NCBI GenBank assembly: GCA_903861575.1
Contig: CAIOUR010000159.1
Coordinates: 1 to 42,201, forward strand
From: an uncultured beta proteobacterium
Lineage (GTDB): Bacteria > Pseudomonadota > Gammaproteobacteria > Burkholderiales > Burkholderiaceae_C
Length of the DNA stretch: 42,201 nt
Direction: 5' to 3'
This document shows positions 36,983 through 42,201 of the stretch, one piece after another. Each line of letters opens with the position of its first letter. Positions within the stretch are counted from its first letter, which is position 1. The translations under genes and the position numbers were made by a program. The notes under the pieces are model-generated. The model saw only the letters and a program-made list of their open reading frames with translations. It was not told where the DNA came from and did not search any database.

Positions 36983-36989
36983 GCGCCGC

Positions 36990-37826
36990 TTATACCAGCG
37001 CCAAGCGGGGCAATGCGGCGCACGCATTGGCATAGGTCGCGGCTTGTAGCTCCGCCAAGTCCAGGCCTCGCAAGCCGGCCAGCTCGGCAGCGATGCGCGG
37101 CAGCTCCGCCGGGCTGTTACGGCCCCGCGCCTGGCCGGCTACGCGCTGCGCCTCGTTGACATAGAGCCAATGCGGCGGAATGTCGGGCGAATCGGTCTCC
37201 AAGACCAGGGCATCTAAGGGGAGGTCGCGCGCCAGGCGGCGCAGCTGCAAGGCCCGCGCATAGGTGAGTGCGCCACCAAAGCCCAGCTTCAAGCCCAGAC
37301 CGACAAAAGCCAGAGCCTGCGCCTGGCTCCCGTTGAACGCGTGGGCAATCCCGCTCCAGCGCTGACCGCCCTGCCCCAGTGCCCGCAGGTATTTGAGCAA
37401 GCGGTCGGCGCTGCGCCGCACATGCAGGACCACGGGTAAGCCGTGGGCGCGGGCCAGCCGCAGCTGCGCGGCATAGAAAAACTCCTGCCGCTCCCGCATG
37501 GCGGGCTCGCACAGCGCGGGGACAAAAAAGTCCAGCCCGATTTCGCCGACGGCTACCAGCCGCGGGTCATCGCGGTGTTGGCTCAACTCGGCATCCAAAG
37601 CCGCCAAATCGGATTCCTGCGCTCGCGGCACAAACAGCGGGTGAATGCCCAGGCAATAGCTGTCGCCCTGCGCATGGGCCAGTTCGCGCACCGCAGACCA
37701 GTTGGCGCGCTCAACCGCTGGAATCACGCAGTGGCCTACGCCCGCTGCCCGTGCGGCCTTTCGCACCGCGCTGCGGTCTGGGTCAAATTCGGCAGCGTCC
37801 AGGTGGGCGTGGGTGTCAATCCACAT
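36990..37826 (-). CDS. TatD family hydrolase
   Basis: [55 protein letters not shown]. Confidence 0.94.
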   Translation of the reverse strand: MWIDTHAHLDAAEFDPDRSAVRKAARAAGVGHCVIPAVERANWSAVRELAHAQGDSYCLGIHPLFVPRAQESDLAALDAELSQHRDDPRLVAVGEIGLDFFVPALCEPAMRERQEFFYAAQLRLARAHGLPVVLHVRRSADRLLKYLRALGQGGQRWSGIAHAFNGSQAQALAFVGLGLKLGFGGALTYARALQLRRLARDLPLDALVLETDSPDIPPHWLYVNEAQRVAGQARGRNSPAELPRIAAELAGLRGLDLAELQAATYANACAALPRLALV

Positions 37827-38514
37827 CGCGCAAGACACCACCTTCCAAACGCATTTGGCGGCTGCACTTGGCGGCCAGCGTAGCGTCGTGGGTAACCAGC
37901 ACAAAGGCCGTACCCCGGTCGCGGGCAAGTTGCAGCATCAGGTCGAACACGCCGTCAGCCGTGCTGCGGTCGAGGTTGCCGGTGGGCTCATCGGCCAGCA
38001 CGCAGTCCGGGCGGGTCACCAGGGCGCGGGCAATCGCCACACGCTGGCGCTCACCGCCGGAGAGTTCGGCCGGCCGGTGCGCGGCGCGCTCACCCAATCC
38101 GACCTGGCGCAACATCTCCAAGGCAACCGCTTGGGCTTGTGCGGGCGGGTCACGGCGTATGGTCAGCGGCATGGCCACGTTATCCAGCGCGCTGAATTCG
38201 GGCAGCAGGTGGTGGAACTGGTAGACAAAACCCAGGTGCGCGTTGCGCAAGCGGCCCTGCGCCGCTGCATCCAAATCAGCGAGCGCCTGTCCGCACAAGG
38301 TCACGCGGCCGCTGGTGGGCGCGTCCAGCCCACCGAGCAGGTGCAACAAGGTGCTTTTGCCCGAACCCGATGCGCCGACGATGGCCACCGTCTCACCGCG
38401 CTGCACTTGCAAATCAATGCCGCGCAAGACGGTGACGTCCAAGCGCCCCTCGGCGAAGCGTTTGGTCAGACCTGTACAGGCGAGCAAGGGCCCCGTCATG
38501 GTCGACTCACTCAT
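37816..38514 (-). CDS. lolD: Lipoprotein-releasing ABC transporter ATP-binding protein
   Basis: [75 protein letters not shown]. Confidence 0.94.
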   Translation of the reverse strand: MSESTMTGPLLACTGLTKRFAEGRLDVTVLRGIDLQVQRGETVAIVGASGSGKSTLLHLLGGLDAPTSGRVTLCGQALADLDAAAQGRLRNAHLGFVYQFHHLLPEFSALDNVAMPLTIRRDPPAQAQAVALEMLRQVGLGERAAHRPAELSGGERQRVAIARALVTRPDCVLADEPTGNLDRSTADGVFDLMLQLARDRGTAFVLVTHDATLAAKCSRQMRLEGGVLRDVD

Positions 38515-39775
38515 ACCGCAGCGCCTCGGCCGGGTTGACCTGCGAGGCGCGCCAGCTCGGATAAATGGTAGCCACAAACGACAGCACCAGACTGATCAGC
38601 GCAACCGGAACAATGTCGGCCGAACGGGGGTCGCTAGGCATGCGGCTGATCACATAAATGTCCTGCGGCAAAAAATGCGCTCCCAAAGCCTGCTCCAGCG
38701 CGGGGACGATGACGTCGATATTCAGCGCCACCCCTAGCCCCAGCACCAGACCGGCCACGGTGCCTATCACCCCCACCATGGCACCCTGCACCACAAAAAT
38801 CCCCATGATGCTGCCGGGGCTGGCGCCCAGGGTGCGCAGGATGGCGATATCGGCGCGCTTGTCGGTCACCGACATCACCAGCGTACTGACCAGGTTGAAA
38901 GCAGCCACCGCCACGATCAGCGTGAGAATGATGAACATCATGCGTTTTTCTACCTGCACGGCGGCAAACCAGGTGCGGTTTTGCTGGGTCCAGTCGCGCA
39001 CCAGCATGTCGCCGCTGAGTTCCTGGGCGAGTTGCCGCCCCACCAAGCGGGCTTGCTGCAAGTCCCGCAACTTCAGGCGCACGCCGGAGGGGCCTTCCAG
39101 GCGGAACATGCGCTGGGCGTCCTCGATGTGCATAAAGACCAGCGCCGAGTCGTATTCGTAGTGCCCCGACTCAAAGGTTCCAACCACCGTCATTTGCTTG
39201 AGGCGCGGCACCACACCCGCCGGGGTGACTTGCCCGCCGGGCGCGATCAGCGTGACCTGGTCGCCCGCCCGCACGCCCATGCTGCGCGCCAACTCCCCGC
39301 CCAAGACCACACCAAAGCCACCCGGCACCAACCGCGCCAGCACCGCCTGCTGCGCGCCACCGGCCATGTCGGTGACCTGTGGCTCCAACGCCGGATCGAT
39401 GCCGCGCACCAACGCGCCTTTCATGTCCTCGCCCCGTGCCAGCAGCGCTTGCATGCTGATGAAGGGCGCAGCGCCCACGACCTCGGGGTTGGTGCGCGCC
39501 TCGCGGATGGTTTGCGCGGGATCGGGCAAGGCCCCTGCGGGGCTGTAAATCTCGATATGGGACACGACGCTGAGCATGCGGTCGCGCACTTCTTTCTGGA
39601 AGCCGTTCATCACGCTGAGCACAATGATGAGAGCGGCCACCCCCAAGGCGATGCCCAGCATAGAGACGCCGGAGATGAAAGAAATAAAGCCGTTGCGCCG
39701 GGTAGACCGGCCGGCCCGGGTATAGCGCCAGCCTACGCGCAGCTCAAAGGGAAGTTGGGAGGGGAATATCGACAC
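38507..39775 (-). CDS. Lipoprotein-releasing ABC transporter permease (LolC/LolE family)
   Basis: [62 protein letters not shown] start at 39775; overlaps lolD. Confidence 0.93.
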   Translation of the reverse strand: MSIFPSQLPFELRVGWRYTRAGRSTRRNGFISFISGVSMLGIALGVAALIIVLSVMNGFQKEVRDRMLSVVSHIEIYSPAGALPDPAQTIREARTNPEVVGAAPFISMQALLARGEDMKGALVRGIDPALEPQVTDMAGGAQQAVLARLVPGGFGVVLGGELARSMGVRAGDQVTLIAPGGQVTPAGVVPRLKQMTVVGTFESGHYEYDSALVFMHIEDAQRMFRLEGPSGVRLKLRDLQQARLVGRQLAQELSGDMLVRDWTQQNRTWFAAVQVEKRMMFIILTLIVAVAAFNLVSTLVMSVTDKRADIAILRTLGASPGSIMGIFVVQGAMVGVIGTVAGLVLGLGVALNIDVIVPALEQALGAHFLPQDIYVISRMPSDPRSADIVPVALISLVLSFVATIYPSWRASQVNPAEALRYE

Positions 39776-39810
39776 GGGCTGGATTGTGGCACTGCGTGGA
39801 CAATGCCCCC

Positions 39811-40758
39811 ATGCACATTGTCTTGTCCCACGCCCTGCCCGACGGGCCGAACTGCAAGGCCTTGCTGGCGCGCCCTGAATTCCCGCCACTGCCTCATCTT
39901 CAGAAGCTGTTCACGGTGGTAGCGCGCAGCGAGGTGGCACACGCCCAAGCGTCGGACCTGACGCCGCTGCACGAACGCTTGGCCTATGCGCACCTCCACG
40001 CACAGGACGGGCTGATGCCGCTGGGTGCGCTGGCCGCACATGCCGCAGGCCTGGACGGATCGGCGGCCTGGGGCCTGCTCACCTTCTGCCATTTGCAAGC
40101 GCACAGCGACCATGTGGCCATGCGGGAGCCGGATGAACTGGATTTGGACGCGCTGGAGTCCGAAGCGCTGGCGGATGCCATGCGCCCCTATTTTTTGGAA
40201 GACGGACTCCGCTTGCACCCCTATCAGGCGGGGCAATGGCTGGTCTGCGGTGAACCGCTGCGCGATTTACCCACGGCGTCGCTGGATCGGGTGCGTGGCC
40301 AGGCGGTGGATGCCTGGATGCCGCAGGGCGAGCGCGCCCGCCTCCTGCGCCGTTTGCAGAATGAGATGCAAATGCTGCTGTACACCCACCCGGTCAACGA
40401 CAGCCGCGCCGAGCGCGGGCTGACCACGGTAAACGCCTTCTGGCTCAGCGGCACGGGCAGCCTGCCGCCGCATGTGCCCGGCAACCCCACGGTCACCTTG
40501 CTGCACACAGAGCTGCGCGACAGCGCCTTGCGCGATGATGCCTGGGCCTGGGCGCAGGCCTGGGCTGCGCTGAACGCAGACCATGCCGCGCAATGGCTAG
40601 TGCAGGCGCAAGACGACACCAGCTTCTGCCTCAGCCTGTGCGGCACCTTGCAAGCGCACAGCTACACCGCTCAAGCGGCGCGGACGCAAGGCTGGCTGGC
40701 CCGCGCGCGCCGGGGTTGGTCACACACCCCTTTTTCTCAACGGCTTATCGTTTCATGA
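39811..40758 (+). CDS. Conserved hypothetical protein, possibly phosphoglycerate-mutase-related
   Basis: MHIVLSHALPDGPNCKALLARPEFPPLPHLQKLF...LHLQAHSDHVAMREPDELDLD...YFLEDGLRLHPYQAGQWLV. Located between lolC and recJ. Confidence 0.7.
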   Translation: MHIVLSHALPDGPNCKALLARPEFPPLPHLQKLFTVVARSEVAHAQASDLTPLHERLAYAHLHAQDGLMPLGALAAHAAGLDGSAAWGLLTFCHLQAHSDHVAMREPDELDLDALESEALADAMRPYFLEDGLRLHPYQAGQWLVCGEPLRDLPTASLDRVRGQAVDAWMPQGERARLLRRLQNEMQMLLYTHPVNDSRAERGLTTVNAFWLSGTGSLPPHVPGNPTVTLLHTELRDSALRDDAWAWAQAWAALNADHAAQWLVQAQDDTSFCLSLCGTLQAHSYTAQAARTQGWLARARRGWSHTPFSQRLIVS

Positions 40759-42201
40759 AGATCATCCCCCGCGACATCCCGCCGCGCAGCGTCTATGCGT
40801 TGGAACAGGCCGGCGTGCACCCGCTGTTGGCGCGCCTGTACGCCGCTCGCGGCGTCACCGGCACCGAGGAACTCGACGACAGCCTGGCCAAACTGCTGCC
40901 ACCCGACGGCATGCTGGGTATCGCTGAGGCCGCAACCCTTCTGGCCGATGCGATAGCGCAGGACAAGCGCCTGTGCGTGGTCGCCGATTACGACTGCGAC
41001 GGCGCCACCGCCTGTGCGCTGTCCCTGCGTGGCCTGCGCCTGCTGGGCGCGCAACACGTGACCTACCTGGTGCCTGACCGCGTGGTGGACGGCTACGGCC
41101 TGACGGCGCCGATTGCCCAGCGCGTCAAAGACCAGGGTGCGGGACTGCTGATCACCGTGGACAACGGGATTGCCAGCGTGGACGGCGTGGCCCATGCCAA
41201 AGCGCTGGGTCTGCAGGTGCTGGTGACCGACCACCACCTGCCCGCCGCCCAGCGACCCGATGCAGACGTCATCGTCAACCCTAACCAGCATGGCTGCTCA
41301 TTTGCCAGCAAGGCGCTGGCGGGCGTGGGGGTGATGTTTTATGTGCTGCTGGCGCTGCGCTCCGAACTACGCCGGCGCGGCGTGTTCGACGCGGCCTCGC
41401 AACCCAAGCTGGACAGCCTGCTGCCGCTGGTGGCGCTGGGAACGGTAGCCGATGTGGTGCGCCTGGACGCCAACAACCGCCGCCTGGTCGCCCAGGGCTT
41501 GAAGCGCGTGCGCGCCGGGGCGATGCCCGCCGGCATGGCGGCCTTGTTCCGGGCTGCGGGGCGCACCGCCGCAGCGGCCACCAGTTTTGACTTCGGCTTC
41601 GCGCTGGGCCCGCGCATCAACGCCGCCGGACGCTTAAGCGACATGACGCTGGGCATCGAATGCCTGCTCACCGATGACGCTGGCCGCGCGGACGAGCTGG
41701 CGCGCGCCCTCGACGCGATCAACCGCGAACGCCGAGTCATTGAGGGCGATATGCGCGACACCGCGATGGAAGTGGCGGAATCGCTGTTTGACGACAGCGA
41801 CGAGCCGCCTCCGGCGATTTGCGTGTTCGACCCCGACTTCAACGAAGGCGTGGTCGGCATCGTGGCGGCCCGCATCAAGGACAAGTTCCACCGCCCCAGC
41901 TTTGTCTTCGCCGCCAGCGCCGCCCCGGGCAAAGAGCATGAGCTCAAGGGCTCAGGCCGGTCGATCCCCGGATTTCATTTGCGCGACGCGCTGGACCTGG
42001 TGGCCAAGCGCCACCCCGGCGTGCTGCTGCGCTTTGGCGGCCACGCCATGGCCGCAGGATGCACCGTGGACGAAGCGCATTTCGACACCTTCGAGCAGGC
42101 GCTGGCAAAAGTGGCCCACGAGTGGCTGGATGCCGCCACCCTGCAACGCCGCATCGCCACCGACGGACCGCTGGACCCGCAGTACCGGCGCGTCGACCTG
42201 G
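40755..42201 (+). CDS. recJ: Single-stranded-DNA-specific exonuclease RecJ (3' end beyond window)
   Basis: Manual translation from ATG 40755: MKIIPRDIPPRSVYALEQAGVHPLLARLYAARGV...LCVVADYDCDGATACALSLRGL...LLITVDNGIASVDGVAHAKALGLQVLVTDHHLPAAQRPDADVIVNPNQ (DHH family). No stop before the end, so it is not in the ORF track. Confidence 0.94.
   Translation, partial: MKIIPRDIPPRSVYALEQAGVHPLLARLYAARGVTGTEELDDSLAKLLPPDGMLGIAEAATLLADAIAQDKRLCVVADYDCDGATACALSLRGLRLLGAQHVTYLVPDRVVDGYGLTAPIAQRVKDQGAGLLITVDNGIASVDGVAHAKALGLQVLVTDHHLPAAQRPDADVIVNPNQHGCSFASKALAGVGVMFYVLLALRSELRRRGVFDAASQPKLDSLLPLVALGTVADVVRLDANNRRLVAQGLKRVRAGAMPAGMAALFRAAGRTAAAATSFDFGFALGPRINAAGRLSDMTLGIECLLTDDAGRADELARALDAINRERRVIEGDMRDTAMEVAESLFDDSDEPPPAICVFDPDFNEGVVGIVAARIKDKFHRPSFVFAASAAPGKEHELKGSGRSIPGFHLRDALDLVAKRHPGVLLRFGGHAMAAGCTVDEAHFDTFEQALAKVAHEWLDAATLQRRIATDGPLDPQYRRVDL

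Noticed and set aside
37702-38538. 278-aa plus-strand ORF
   Set aside because: Antisense to tatD and lolD.
38981-39922. 313-aa plus-strand ORF
   Set aside because: Antisense to lolC/E; His/Arg/Gln-rich antisense composition.

Overview
Chromosomal window whose gene content looks like a Burkholderiales (Comamonadaceae-like) betaproteobacterium. The taxonomy is inferred from protein resemblance and was not tested. All product names come from reading the ORF translations; no database search was run. In order the window contains: (1) about 125 bp of AT-rich foreign-looking DNA encoding a ComF-like zinc ribbon, joined to a 5'-truncated dihydropyrimidinase gene; (2) an N-carbamoyl amidohydrolase and a four-gene NMT1/THI5-type ABC importer; (3) a secreted hypothetical protein and tRNA-Asn(GTT); (4) an alpha/beta hydrolase and an MFS exporter; (5) a divergent photolyase/cryptochrome locus, with a FAD-binding photolyase-like protein of inverted domain order and a frameshifted gene remnant behind it on one side, and MerR-type regulator, DUF2237-like, DUF2256-like, DUF3429-like and FeS-type photolyase-related genes on the other; (6) a TPR protein, an HDAC-family protein, AhpF, AhpC and MgtC; (7) an aldehyde dehydrogenase with a polyamine-type ABC importer; (8) an SDR, a His/Ala/Glu-rich small protein, a DUF4337-like protein and an orphan PpaA/AerR-like B12-binding protein; (9) LLM oxidoreductase, GST, YlqF/RbgA GTPase, GshA and NUDIX; (10) a low-GC tctA-tctB pair without tctC; (11) a spermidine-synthase-like gene, tatD, lolD, lolC/E, an unknown ORF and recJ, which runs off the window end and is absent from the ORF track. 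The most interesting region is the photolyase locus at about 9.2-14.6 kb. The left edge is most likely an assembly chimera. No CRISPR array, rRNA or transposase was seen.
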